The translations under genes and the position numbers were made by a program. Of a stretch of 64,000 nucleotides of DNA, positions 53,151 through 62,459 are shown in pieces. Positions within the stretch are counted from its first letter, which is position 1, and each line of letters opens with the position of its first letter. Source of the stretch: Flavobacteriaceae bacterium (GTDB taxonomy: Bacteria > Bacteroidota > Bacteroidia > Flavobacteriales > Flavobacteriaceae); assembly GCA_018402205.1 (NCBI GenBank), contig JAGYIX010000004.1, forward strand, positions 186,001 to 250,000, written 5' to 3'. The notes beneath the pieces were generated by a model. The model saw only the letters and a list, made by a program, of their open reading frames with translations. It had not been told where the DNA came from and made no database searches.

Positions 53151-54332
53151 ATGACTCAGGTAAAACCCATTTCAGAGACGAAAGTAGTAGTCGGCCTTTC
53201 AGGAGGAGTTGACTCAAGCGTGGCCGCCTATCTGCTTAAGAAGCAAGGCTACCAGGTCATTGGGCTGTTCATGAAAAATTGGCACGACGATTCGGTGACT
53301 ATTTCAGATGAGTGCCCATGGCTTGAAGATTCAAATGACGCGCTTATCGTGGCCGATCGGCTGCAGATACCTTTTCAGACCATCGATCTCAGCGAAGAAT
53401 ACAAAAAACGCATTGTAGATTATATGTTCGCTGAATACCAATCGGGCCGCACACCGAACCCCGATGTGTTGTGTAATCGCGAAATAAAGTTTGACGTTTT
53501 TATGAAACAAGCACTCGCTTTGGGCGCTGATTATGTAGCGACCGGTCACTATTGTAGACGCGAAGAATTGGCTAGCGAGGGCAAATCTATTTATCGCTTA
53601 TTGTCAGGGTTGGATCGGGCTAAAGATCAGTCGTATTTTTTGTGCCAGCTGAGCCAACAACAACTGGCCAAGAGTCTATTTCCGATAGGGCACTTGCAGA
53701 AGGCTGAGGTAAGATCTATTGCACGAGAGGCAAACTTGATTACCGCAGAAAAACGCGATTCTCAAGGTCTGTGTTTCATTGGTAAGGTCAGACTTCCTGA
53801 TTTTTTACAGCAGCGTTTAGCGTCCAAAAAAGGGCGAATCATAGAAATTCCAAATATACCTTATGACCATTCTAACGCAGAAGGCCTTCAAGCGCGAAGC
53901 ATGTCGTATGCATTTAACCCCGATATGGGTATAGATAAAGGGTTTCACCAGGGCGCACATTTTTTTACCATTGGTCAGCGCAAAGGACTAGCTGTGGGCG
54001 GAACCAAAGACCCCTTATTTGTAATTGGTATTGACACTATTAAAAATTTGGTTTATGTAGGCCAAGGCAGTGATCATTGGGCGCTGTGGAGAGACACCTT
54101 GTATATCGAATCAAGCGACCTGCACTATGTGCGTGAAGATCTAAAGCATCTGACAGAGGTCAAGGCGCGTATACGTTACCGTCAGCCTTTAGAGTCTGCC
54201 ACACTTATTACTGATAGCGAACGGGGAGGGGTATACCTGCGTTTTGAGCGCAAGCAGTCAGCGATCACTCCCGGTCAATTTGCGGCCTGGTACCATGAAG
54301 ACGAACTCATCGGATCTGGAGTAATTTCATAG
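53151..54332 (+). CDS. mnmA: tRNA-specific 2-thiouridylase MnmA
   Basis: A 393-residue ATP-pyrophosphatase that thiolates U34 of tRNA-Lys/Glu/Gln. P-loop [58 protein letters not shown] with the first catalytic Cys; [57 protein letters not shown] with the second catalytic Cys; C-terminal tRNA-binding domain with [13 protein letters not shown]. Somewhat longer than E. coli MnmA (368), normal for Bacteroidota. Complements mnmD at 10.4 kb in the same modification. Confidence 0.96.
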   Translation: MTQVKPISETKVVVGLSGGVDSSVAAYLLKKQGYQVIGLFMKNWHDDSVTISDECPWLEDSNDALIVADRLQIPFQTIDLSEEYKKRIVDYMFAEYQSGRTPNPDVLCNREIKFDVFMKQALALGADYVATGHYCRREELASEGKSIYRLLSGLDRAKDQSYFLCQLSQQQLAKSLFPIGHLQKAEVRSIAREANLITAEKRDSQGLCFIGKVRLPDFLQQRLASKKGRIIEIPNIPYDHSNAEGLQARSMSYAFNPDMGIDKGFHQGAHFFTIGQRKGLAVGGTKDPLFVIGIDTIKNLVYVGQGSDHWALWRDTLYIESSDLHYVREDLKHLTEVKARIRYRQPLESATLITDSERGGVYLRFERKQSAITPGQFAAWYHEDELIGSGVIS

Positions 54333-54374
54333 GCATCGTTCTTAAAAGCCTTATTTTCGCCTTGAATCTGCAGC

Positions 54375-56033
54375 ATGAGATACGCGCTTAAAGAACATCC
54401 AAACACCCTTTATGTGTTTCTGGTAATCTGGTTTTTGGCCGGAGCTATTCAGGGCGGATTAATGCCGCTATCAGGAGAGGAAGCCTATTACTGGCTGTTT
54501 TCTAGAAATTTGCAATGGGGTTATCTCGATCATCCTCCTGCAGTGGCCTTCTTTTCTTATTTAGGATCATTGCTAGGCCCAGGTGAATTTGGCGCACGCC
54601 TATTTTCAAGCCTGCTTAGTACAGCTACTATTTGGTTTCTGTACGACCTCTGCGCAAAGAAGCATATCAGGCTATTTCTGTTCATGGTGGTCGGTCTACT
54701 GGCAGTGCATGCGGGTAGTTTCTTGATAAAAACTGATATTCCTCTGCTTTTTTTTGAGGTCTTATTTTTTTGGTTTTACAAACGCTATTTGCAGCGCCAG
54801 CGATGGCAAGAGGTATTGGGTATTTCTGTGGCCATTGCCGGAATGTTGCTCAGCAAGTACCACGGCGTGTTAATTGTATTTTTCACCGTACTTTCTTATC
54901 CAAGATTGGTGTTGAAGCCCTCTTTTTGGGGTATCGTTATTTTGAGCTTACTGCTCTTAAGCCCACACATTTATTGGCTTTACCTCAACGATTGGTCTAG
55001 TTTTGTCTTTCATCTTAATGACCGTGCTGACATTAGTTTTAAGACATCTAATGTGGTCTCATACCTTCTATCACAACCCGTGGTTCTTGGACCATTGGTG
55101 AGTATACCTCTCTTTATAGCGCTCTTCAAGAAAGGCGCTAAAAACGACCTTAATCGAGCCCTAAAATGGGTCTTTTTCGGGGTGCTTATCTTCTTTTTAG
55201 TTCAGTCGTTTAGGGTATTTATTCACAAACACTGGACGAGTGTTGTTTTGGTTCCATTAATGATATTGGCATTTGAGCCACTTTCTAATTCTGCCAGTTT
55301 AGGATTATGGGTGAGGCGATTGAGTAGGGTTTCGCTATTCTTTTTCGTTTTATTCAGGCTGTACCTTAGTGTTGATTTTCTTCCGAAGTCGCTGAGTAAA
55401 GGTCTTGAACCTCTTCATAATTGGGATAATTGGGCCCAAGAGTTAGAGGTGCTATCTGAAGGCCACCCCATTGTGTTTATAAACAGCTATGAAAACGCTT
55501 CTAGGTACCAGTTTTATTCGGGTAAGACTGCCCACACATTAAGCACCGTATACTTCAATAATACGCAGTTTGATTATTGGGGTGGCGAAAAAACTTTTAG
55601 AGACAAAAAGGTTTTAGTGGTTCACCACAAAAGAAACCAAGACGGATTTCAGACCTATACGGCATCCAACAATGCGCGCATTTACTACCGATTTATTGAT
55701 CGATTTAGGGCATTCGATAAGTTGGAGGTTGCTGTTGAGCCTCTAGCTGATGGGCGATTTGCCTTGACTATTCACAACCCATACAGTTTTGAAGTACGCT
55801 CAGAATTATCTAGTGCGGTTAAGTTAAACGCTTATCTGTTAGAGGGAGAGCGCATTATTAGAGAGAATACGGTTATTAATGCGTTAACATTGCAGTCTGG
55901 CGAGACTCTATTGGATACTCTTGACATAGATTTGAACGTAACTGAAAATCGCTTTCATCTTCGCTTTGGAGTTCAGACTGAAGAGTTGCCTCCGACCATT
56001 AATAGTAATAGACTAACCCTAAGTGCTCACTAA
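54375..56033 (+). CDS. Membrane glycosyltransferase, PMT/GT39-like (GT-C fold)
   Basis: A 552-residue polytopic protein with about ten membrane helices. The first luminal loop MPLSGEEAYYWLFSRNLQWGYLDHPPAVAFFSYLGSLL carries the acidic residue and D-H-P-P motif of the PMT/ArnT superfamily that transfer sugars from polyprenyl-phosphate carriers. FLIKTDIPLLFFEVLFFWFYKRYL and SKYHGVLIVFFTVLSY follow. The C-terminal 130 residues are a soluble beta-rich domain (KLEVAVEPLADGRFALTIHNPYSFEVRSELSS...), probably periplasmic. Acceptor unknown (lipid A, glycan or protein). First gene of a surface-glycosylation-like group; shares TAATG with mazG. Confidence 0.87.
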   Translation: MRYALKEHPNTLYVFLVIWFLAGAIQGGLMPLSGEEAYYWLFSRNLQWGYLDHPPAVAFFSYLGSLLGPGEFGARLFSSLLSTATIWFLYDLCAKKHIRLFLFMVVGLLAVHAGSFLIKTDIPLLFFEVLFFWFYKRYLQRQRWQEVLGISVAIAGMLLSKYHGVLIVFFTVLSYPRLVLKPSFWGIVILSLLLLSPHIYWLYLNDWSSFVFHLNDRADISFKTSNVVSYLLSQPVVLGPLVSIPLFIALFKKGAKNDLNRALKWVFFGVLIFFLVQSFRVFIHKHWTSVVLVPLMILAFEPLSNSASLGLWVRRLSRVSLFFFVLFRLYLSVDFLPKSLSKGLEPLHNWDNWAQELEVLSEGHPIVFINSYENASRYQFYSGKTAHTLSTVYFNNTQFDYWGGEKTFRDKKVLVVHHKRNQDGFQTYTASNNARIYYRFIDRFRAFDKLEVAVEPLADGRFALTIHNPYSFEVRSELSSAVKLNAYLLEGERIIRENTVINALTLQSGETLLDTLDIDLNVTENRFHLRFGVQTEELPPTINSNRLTLSAH

Positions 56034-56812
56034 TGCCTGTAAAAGATCGTAAACTTCAGCTTGAAGCCTTCTCACGTTTGTTAGATATCATGGATGACCT
56101 TCGTGAAAAATGTCCTTGGGATCGCAAGCAGACTTTTGAATCGTTGCGTACCCTGACTATCGAAGAGACTTACGAATTATCTGATGCGATTGCTGATAAT
56201 GACCTAGAAGAGGTGCGTAAAGAATTGGGAGACCTCTTGTTGCACATCGTCTTTTACGCCAAGCTTGGCGAAGAGGTAAACGCTTTTGATATGGCCGATA
56301 TTGCAAACGGTATTTGTGAGAAATTGATTGTGCGTCATCCGCATGTATACGGAGATGTTGAGGTGAACAATGAAGAAGAAGTAAAGAAGAATTGGGAAAA
56401 GATAAAGCTTAAAGAAGGCAAGACCTCGGTGCTAGAAGGTGTGCCAAAAGGCCTTTCATCGGTTATTAAGGCGCAGCGCATTCAAGAGAAGGCCGCAGGC
56501 GTAGGATTTGAGTGGGAGAAAACCATCGAAGTAATAGCTAAGGTTAAGGAAGAGTGGGCTGAGTTCGAGGCCGAAATAGCCCGCGACCATAAAGAAAATA
56601 TGGAGCAAGAGTTCGGAGACCTCTTATTTTCAATGATCAATCTATCTCGGTTTCTGAAAATAAATCCCGAGAATGCGCTAGAGCGCACCAATAAAAAATT
56701 TATAAAGCGTTTTCAATTTATAGAAGAGCAAGCGCGTACATCAAACAAAATGCTAGCGGATATGACCTTAGAGGAGATGGATGAACTTTGGAAAGCCGCA
56801 AAAAACCAATGA
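56033..56812 (+). CDS. mazG: Nucleoside triphosphate pyrophosphohydrolase
   Basis: A 259-residue house-cleaning NTP pyrophosphatase with two MazG all-alpha domains. N-terminal: LDIMDDLREKCPWDRKQTFESLRTLTIEETYELSDAIADNDLEEVRKELGDLLLHIVFYAKL (the E-E-x-x-E/D metal set and CPWD); C-terminal: KEEWAEFEAEIARDHKENMEQEFGDLLFSMINLSRFLKINPENALERTNKKFIKRFQ. Hydrolyses aberrant nucleoside triphosphates. Start overlaps the GT39 stop (TAATG); its stop overlaps the MATE start (ATGA). Confidence 0.95.
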   Translation: MPVKDRKLQLEAFSRLLDIMDDLREKCPWDRKQTFESLRTLTIEETYELSDAIADNDLEEVRKELGDLLLHIVFYAKLGEEVNAFDMADIANGICEKLIVRHPHVYGDVEVNNEEEVKKNWEKIKLKEGKTSVLEGVPKGLSSVIKAQRIQEKAAGVGFEWEKTIEVIAKVKEEWAEFEAEIARDHKENMEQEFGDLLFSMINLSRFLKINPENALERTNKKFIKRFQFIEEQARTSNKMLADMTLEEMDELWKAAKNQ

Positions 56813-58197
56813 TTACTTCTATAAAAAAGCATTTAGCCGAGGTTCCGTATAATATTAATCTCGCCGCTCCGGTAATTCTCGGAATGTTAGGTCACACCTT
56901 AGTGGCCTTTGCCGATAATATAATGGTTGGGCAGTTGGGCCCCGCTGAGCTTGCTGCGGTTTCTCTGGGAAATAGCTTTCTTTTTATAGCGATGTCGGTG
57001 GGGATAGGGCTTTCAACCGCCATTACTCCGCTCATCGCCGAGGCTGACGGATTCAAAAAGCAGTTTGAAATAAAAAAAGTGTTTAAGCACGGGGTATTAA
57101 TCTGTGGAATAGTTGGGCTAGTGCTTACCGGTGTAGTATTTCTTTCTATACCCTTGCTGTATCAAATGCAGCAGCCCGAAGAAGTACTAGTCTTTGCAGT
57201 ACCCTTTTTGACTATAGTTGGGGTATCGTTGATTCCACTGATGCTTTTTCAGGCTATAAAACAACTGTGTGATGGTTTGTCGCGCACTCGTCTGCCTATG
57301 TATGCCTCTATTATAGGTAATCTACTTAATGTTCTTCTGAATTACCTGCTCATCTTTGGAAACTTTGGATTTCCAGAAATGGGGGTTTCAGGGGCGGCTT
57401 TAGGCACCTTGATTTCGAGATTGGTTATGCTGTTTTTACTTATTGCCTTTTTAAAGGGCTCCACTTTTTTTGCTCCTTACCTCTCTGATTTACGTTGGCG
57501 CATAATTAGTTGGCGCTTTTCTAGACGTATACTTTCATTAGGACTTCCGTCTTCATTTCAGGTGTTTTTTGAAGTTACCTTGTTCACTTCAGCTATTTGG
57601 TTGAGCGGGATTTTGGGAACGCTGTATCAAGCTGCGAATCAAATCGCACTTAACCTGGCCTCTATGACCTATATGGTGGGAATTGGTTTAAATGTGGCGG
57701 CTATGATTCGTGTGGGCAATCAACGCGGTAAACGCGATTACCGTCGCTTAAATGAAGTAGCTCAGTCTATTTTCTTTTTGACTTTGGTGATCGAGGTGCT
57801 ATTCGCTGTAGGCTTTTTGGCTGCTAGACATGTGTTGCCTGCACTCTATTTAGATGCTAATGACCCCATAAATAAAGTAGACAACTTGTTTGTTATGGCT
57901 TTAGCTAGTGATCTTCTTTTATGGGCTGCTATATTTCAAGTTTTTGATGGGCTTCAAGTGGTCATTATAGGTGCACTTAGGGGAATGCAAGACGTTAAAT
58001 TTACCGCATACATTACCTTTATTGCCTACTGGATCATCGGATTTCCCATTTGCTATTACCTCGGATTACACACCTCTTTGGCTACTCAAGGCATATGGAT
58101 AGGGCTTACCCTAGGGCTTACGGTCTCCGCCTTATTGTTGTACCTTCGATTTCAGTATTTATCTAAAACACATCGCGTTCACTATGTCACTTCCTAA
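56809..58197 (+). CDS. MATE-family efflux transporter
   Basis: 463 residues from ATG 56809 (MITSIKKHLAEVPYNINLAAPVILG), which overlaps the mazG stop by 4 bases; the track start 56788 is 7 residues longer. Twelve predicted helices with MATE/NorM signatures: VAFADNIMVGQLGPAELAAVSLGNSFLF, GIGLSTAITPLIAEADG, FQAIKQLCDGLSRTRLPMYASIIGNLLNVLLNYLLIFGNFGFPEMGVSGAALGTLISR, YQAANQIALNLASMTYMVGIGLNVAAMIRVGNQRG. Cation-coupled export of drugs or metabolites; substrate not inferable. A lipid or sugar flippase role is possible given neighbours but MATE similarity is clear. Confidence 0.93.
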   Translation: MITSIKKHLAEVPYNINLAAPVILGMLGHTLVAFADNIMVGQLGPAELAAVSLGNSFLFIAMSVGIGLSTAITPLIAEADGFKKQFEIKKVFKHGVLICGIVGLVLTGVVFLSIPLLYQMQQPEEVLVFAVPFLTIVGVSLIPLMLFQAIKQLCDGLSRTRLPMYASIIGNLLNVLLNYLLIFGNFGFPEMGVSGAALGTLISRLVMLFLLIAFLKGSTFFAPYLSDLRWRIISWRFSRRILSLGLPSSFQVFFEVTLFTSAIWLSGILGTLYQAANQIALNLASMTYMVGIGLNVAAMIRVGNQRGKRDYRRLNEVAQSIFFLTLVIEVLFAVGFLAARHVLPALYLDANDPINKVDNLFVMALASDLLLWAAIFQVFDGLQVVIIGALRGMQDVKFTAYITFIAYWIIGFPICYYLGLHTSLATQGIWIGLTLGLTVSALLLYLRFQYLSKTHRVHYVTS

Positions 58198-58411
58198 ATT
58201 TTTATTGGCTGACAATTCTGATCATGCCGAAACGGTTTTCGTGTTACATACAGAGTATCCGCGTTTTTTACTAAATGTGGCTAACGACGAGGTTACCTGG
58301 TTCGAATCTTTTGACGATGACGACATCTCTGAATTAGAAGAAGAGAGCGTAAAGCTCATCGAAGAAGCTCTAGCCTTTTACGACAAAGAGATCGAATCTT
58401 TTGATGCGTGA
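58184..58411 (+). CDS. Small conserved acidic protein
   Basis: A 75-residue protein (SLPKFLLADNSDHAETVFVLHTEYPRFLLNVANDEVTWFESFDDDDISELEEESVKLIEEALAFYDKEIESFDA) with a beta-rich N-terminal half and an acidic helix at the C-terminus. I recall similar small proteins in many flavobacteria, always without known function. It overlaps the MATE 3' end by 14 bases and the PAP2 start by one (TGATG), so it is an integral operon member rather than a chance ORF. Confidence 0.75.
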   Translation: MSLPKFLLADNSDHAETVFVLHTEYPRFLLNVANDEVTWFESFDDDDISELEEESVKLIEEALAFYDKEIESFDA

Positions 58412-58980
58412 TGCTTGAGACCATACAACAGATCGATCGTTGGTTTTTGTTGTGGGTTCAGGGTTTTGGAACATACTTCTTAGATCAATTTTGGCTACTA
58501 ATCACCAAGAAAGAGAATAGTCTGCCCTTATACTTAGCCATGTTTTTTTTGGCTCAGCGCTATTTAGGATGGAAGAAGTTTGGATTACTAGTTTTGTTTA
58601 CGGTGCTTCTGATTACCGTTTCAGACCAGTTTACCAATGCCTTTAAAGATGGATTTATGCGTCTTAGACCGTGCCACGACCCAGAAATTTCTCCCTTGCT
58701 TAGACCACTTAATTACTGCGGAGGCTTGTATAGTTTTTATTCTGGACATGCATCTAACGGATTTGCCGCTGCCACCTTTTTTGCGCTCATTTTTATAAGG
58801 TATCACAAAGCTTTTCGATGGTTATTTTTCTGGGCTTTTTTATTAGCGTTTAGCAGGGTTTACCTAGGAGTGCACTATTTAAGTGATATTGTGGTGGGCT
58901 GTGCTTTTGGACTTTTCTGGGGATCGGCATTCGCCTTTGCCTTTAATTATTGGATACTTAAAACAAATGCGCATTCGTAA
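58411..58980 (+). CDS. PAP2-family membrane phosphatase
   Basis: 189 residues from ATG 58411 (the GTG at 58408 is the track start). A polytopic PAP2/BacA-like phosphatase: FKDGFMRLRPCHDPEISP carries the K-x6-R-P motif, FYSGHASNGFAAATFF the S-G-H motif and FLLAFSRVYLGVHYLSDIVVGCAFGLF the S-R-x5-H-x3-D motif, so all three catalytic blocks are intact. Candidates are undecaprenyl pyrophosphate phosphatase or lipid A phosphatase (LpxE-like). Overlaps the following glycosyltransferase by 14 bases. Confidence 0.93.
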   Translation: MLETIQQIDRWFLLWVQGFGTYFLDQFWLLITKKENSLPLYLAMFFLAQRYLGWKKFGLLVLFTVLLITVSDQFTNAFKDGFMRLRPCHDPEISPLLRPLNYCGGLYSFYSGHASNGFAAATFFALIFIRYHKAFRWLFFWAFLLAFSRVYLGVHYLSDIVVGCAFGLFWGSAFAFAFNYWILKTNAHS

Positions 58981-60580
58981 GATTCATTGGACACTATGGC
59001 TACTGCTGGGTGCACTGTACCTAATTGCCTTGTTTATGCCACTGATAGAAAACGATTCTGCTCAGTTTGCTGTAATGGCCATGCAGATGGCTCAAGAAAA
59101 TGAGTATTGGCAGTTATATAAAAATGGAGTAGACTATCTCGATAAGCCACATATGCACTATTGGCTTTCTGCTTTTAGTTTTGAGATTTTCGGATACACT
59201 CCATGGGCCTATAGGCTTCCGGCTTTCTTGAGTTTGATACTTGGCGCCTATGCGCTCTTCCGGCTGGGAAGTCTTTTGAGAAATAGTGCTTATGGAAGTA
59301 TTGCCGCATTTGTTTTCTTGTCGACTCAGACTATGCTTTTGGCGGCTTTTGATCTAAGAACAGATAGTGTTTTGGTGTCATTTGTGGCCTTTTCACTTTG
59401 GAAGCTCTTAGCCTATACTCATTCTAAGCGCTTGGTAGATATAGCGTTAGCTGCCTTTGCGGCAGGCATAGCGTTCTCTACAAAAGGAATGCTGGCAGTG
59501 GTGGTGATCGGAATATCTTTTATAAGCTATATCTACCTGCAGAAATCTTGGAAGGTGCTGTGGTCGTATAAAATCGTCTTTGGCCTTTTAGTCTTCTTTT
59601 TGAGCCTGAGCCCCATGCTCTACGCCTATTACATGCAGTTTGATATGCACCCCGAGAAGGTAATTCGCGGCGTTTCAGAAAGAAGCGGAGTGCAGTTTAT
59701 CTTATGGGATCAGAGTTTTGAGCGCCTCAGCGGCACAGGTCACGGTAAAAACTCCAACGGATTTTTCTTTTTCTTTCATACCGTTCTTTGGGTATTGCTT
59801 CCGTATACCGTTTATTTTTTAGCTCAAGGGTTCCGGTTTTCAATAAATGCCCTCTCGATAAGACTCAAGCCTATATGGTTTTCTTTTTTGGCGCTTGTTC
59901 CGCTGTTTCTTCTAATGAGTTTTTCGCAGTTTAAACTTCCCCACTATCTCAATGTACTTATGCCATTATTTGCCCTTACAATTGCCCAGGGAATAACTGG
60001 TATGAGTTTAGGGTTTTGGAAAAAATTAATTGTTTTCTCTAGTGTTTTGTTGGTAGAAATATACTTCATCTTTAGTTTGGGGCTGATGCTGGTTTTTGAT
60101 TTAAATCTACTCGCCGCAATTTTCTTTTTTGGTGCATGGATGCTACTTTTTTATCTACAATTCAGCAAGAAGCTCAACCCCTTTTATTTGATGATAGCTT
60201 CAGCGCTTCTCTTTAATGCACTTGGGTTTTGCCACTTTTATCCAAAGTTGCTAGAGTATCAATCCGGAACTCAACTTTATAGCCGAATTCCCACAAATGT
60301 CCCTTTGTATAATTACTCTGATGACTATATATGGGCGCTTGATTTTAAACGAAAGAAACCTTCTATTCCTCTAGCCAAAAAGGAGATAAAGATCTTACCC
60401 AAAGCTTCATACGTTTATGTCGACCAGGCACATCTTATAGAATTTAAACTAGCGCATCCGTCTGCTATAGAGCATACAAGTGCCCTGCATTACAGAGTAA
60501 CTAAATTAAATTTTCGGTTTTTAAATAAATCTACAAGAAATCAAGAGCTAGCGGTAAAACGAATTATGTACGTTCCCTAG
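58967..60580 (+). CDS. ArnT-like membrane glycosyltransferase (GT-C fold)
   Basis: 537 residues from ATG 58967 (MRIRKIHWTLWLLLGALYL); the longer track ORF runs through the PAP2 gene. About 11 membrane helices. The first periplasmic loop FMPLIENDSAQFAVMAMQMAQENEYWQLYKNGVDYLDKPHMHYWLSAFSFEIFGYTPWAYRLP has the E-x-D and D-K-P motifs typical of ArnT-like lipid-linked-sugar transferases, and AFDLRTDSVLVSFVAFSLWKL, FKLPHYLNVLMPLFAL follow. Possible lipid A or surface glycan modification together with PAP2 and the GT2 gene; acceptor not determinable. Confidence 0.9.
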   Translation: MRIRKIHWTLWLLLGALYLIALFMPLIENDSAQFAVMAMQMAQENEYWQLYKNGVDYLDKPHMHYWLSAFSFEIFGYTPWAYRLPAFLSLILGAYALFRLGSLLRNSAYGSIAAFVFLSTQTMLLAAFDLRTDSVLVSFVAFSLWKLLAYTHSKRLVDIALAAFAAGIAFSTKGMLAVVVIGISFISYIYLQKSWKVLWSYKIVFGLLVFFLSLSPMLYAYYMQFDMHPEKVIRGVSERSGVQFILWDQSFERLSGTGHGKNSNGFFFFFHTVLWVLLPYTVYFLAQGFRFSINALSIRLKPIWFSFLALVPLFLLMSFSQFKLPHYLNVLMPLFALTIAQGITGMSLGFWKKLIVFSSVLLVEIYFIFSLGLMLVFDLNLLAAIFFFGAWMLLFYLQFSKKLNPFYLMIASALLFNALGFCHFYPKLLEYQSGTQLYSRIPTNVPLYNYSDDYIWALDFKRKKPSIPLAKKEIKILPKASYVYVDQAHLIEFKLAHPSAIEHTSALHYRVTKLNFRFLNKSTRNQELAVKRIMYVP

Positions 60581-61476
60581 ACAATTGCTTTAAATACAGG
60601 CTTAAAGTGATAGGGCAGGCCAATAAGAGAAACCAAGGCATTTACGCTAAAGAATAACACACTTAGGGCCACGGCTACCTCCGAATCTAACTGAAGCCAC
60701 TGCGCTCCATAGAAAAAGGTGATTTCTCTGAGACCTATTCCACCTATACTCAATGGTAAAACAGACAACATAGAAGACAGCGTGAAAAGCAGCAGAAAAG
60801 GCCAGGCATTTTCAAAGTTACCCAATCCTAAGAGCAGTATATAAGCGGCAATGACTTGTAGGCCTTGCAGCACAAATGACCCTAAGGTTGTTTGGTAAAA
60901 AACACCAAGTGCATAGCGAAACCAAATGCGATGAACGGCGTAAAAGCCCAGGATAACAAACGGACTAAGTACAACCGCAAATCGGATTACTGGAGCTATT
61001 GGCTTTATTGCGGTATTAATGACAGGGAAGTACAGTCCAAAATAGATACTACAAAGTAAGAGAGTTAATGTAGTCAAGGCCACAAGACCGCTTAATCGAT
61101 CTAGAAATAGAGCTGCTATAATTCGCTTAATCTTTACAGGATACTGTTTGGAGAGAACGTAGGCTTTATAGGCGTCTCCGCCGATTCCTCCAGGCAAAAA
61201 CAAGTTGTAAAACATGCCCTGCAAATACAACTTCCAATGCATTAACTGTGGAACTATAAGGTCGATTGATTTAAGGTAGTTGATCAGTCGTATATGCGAT
61301 AACCATTTGGAACCAAGCACGAGCAAAAAGGCGGTGATGAAGCTTAGCAGACTTGATTGCTTTAGGGTTTGCCAAAGACTTTCTACTCCCAATTTAGAGA
61401 ACACCAAATAGAGAAGCGTCGCGCTGACGACTACCTTAATGGATGTTTTTAGGCTGTTTTTTAGCCTTGTGTTCAT
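60577..61476 (-). CDS. Flippase-like (UPF0104/LPG synthase TM) membrane protein
   Basis: A 299-residue protein with about eight hydrophobic segments, matching the lysylphosphatidylglycerol-synthase transmembrane/AglD-like family: LLSFITAFLLVLGSKWLSHIRLINYLKSIDL, the signature LYLQGMFYNLFLPGGIGGDAYKAYVLSKQYPVKIKRIIAALFLDRLSGLVAL, and LPLSIGGIGLREITFFYGA. Such proteins often accompany polyprenyl-phosphate glycosyltransferases, consistent with the GT2 gene directly upstream (15 bases). Stop codon interlocks (CTAG) with that of the convergent ArnT-like gene. Confidence 0.9.
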   Translation of the reverse strand: MNTRLKNSLKTSIKVVVSATLLYLVFSKLGVESLWQTLKQSSLLSFITAFLLVLGSKWLSHIRLINYLKSIDLIVPQLMHWKLYLQGMFYNLFLPGGIGGDAYKAYVLSKQYPVKIKRIIAALFLDRLSGLVALTTLTLLLCSIYFGLYFPVINTAIKPIAPVIRFAVVLSPFVILGFYAVHRIWFRYALGVFYQTTLGSFVLQGLQVIAAYILLLGLGNFENAWPFLLLFTLSSMLSVLPLSIGGIGLREITFFYGAQWLQLDSEVAVALSVLFFSVNALVSLIGLPYHFKPVFKAIV

Positions 61477-61491
61477 ATGGTTTTAGATACC

Positions 61492-62459
61492 TTAATCGTT
61501 TGACGCTTTCCACACACCCTTAAGGCGATACGGACGCTTACTTTGCGATTCATAATAGGTTCTGATGAGCATCTCCATGACAATACCTATGGTGAATAAT
61601 TGCACTCCGGCCAGAATAAACATAAGTCCGAATATGAGTAGCGGACGCTGTCCAATATCTTCGCCGAAATAGAATTTCTCGACCAAAAGCCAAGCATTGG
61701 TACCAAGCCCGATCAGTATGAGAAAGAATCCAAATATGCCAAATAGGTGAATGGGGCGCTGCAAGTATTTTCGAATAAACAGCAGTAACAGCATATCGGC
61801 CACCACCTTAAATACCCGCTCTAGTCCGTATTTAGATACTCCTGAGTGTCTTGCGTGATGACTAACCGGAACTTGCTTGATTTGTGCCCCCTCTAGAAAG
61901 GCGAGCAAGGTGATGAACCGGTGCATTTCTCCATAGAGATTCAGGTTTTTAGCTATATCTCTACTGAATACTTTTAAAGCGCATCCGTTGTCTTTAATAG
62001 ATAAATTAGTCACTTTGCGCACCAGAAAATTCGCCACTTTAGAGGGAATAGTTTTAAGCCAACTATCTTTTCGTTTTTGACGAATTCCAGTCACAAGGTC
62101 ATAATGCTCCTCGACAGCCACCTGCAGCATTCTAGGAATATCACAAGGATCATTTTGAAGGTCGCCATCCATAGTGATAATGTATTCACCGTGGGCGTAA
62201 TCTATGCCCGCTGCTAGGGCTAGACTTTGGCCGTAGTTCTTTTTAACTCTATTAGATGAACTAGGGGGTCGTTCATCTGCTTGATGCGTTGAACGGTTTG
62301 GTCAGTAGAAAAGTCATTCACAAATACGATTTCGTAGGTATAACCGACCAGACTTTCGTGAATTTTTTGCGTCAATAAGACTACATTATCTTCTTCATTG
62401 TAGACCGGAATCACAATAGATAGTAGCTCTGAGGTAACCACTGCTGTTTTAGTGTTCAT
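61492..62459 (-). pseudogene. GT2 polyprenyl-phosphate glycosyltransferase, interrupted by a one-base frameshift
   Basis: ORFs 62220-62459 and 61492-62172 with the frame between form one gene of about 322 codons. The first part (SIVIPVYNEEDNVVLLTQKI, YEIVFVNDFSTDQTVQRI) ends at LIELKRTTAKV-stop; the shifted frame reads NYGQSLALAAGIDYAHGEYIITMDGDLQNDPCDIPRML. The break is in the five-A run (62240-62244 on the forward strand); a sixth A restores LKKNYGQSLALAAG. C-terminal to the GT-A domain come two membrane helices (PIHLFGIFGFFLILIGLGTNAWLL, LLIFGLMFILAGVQLFTIGIVME), as in GtrB/DPM1-like enzymes that load sugar onto undecaprenyl phosphate. Probably an assembly indel. Confidence 0.88.
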
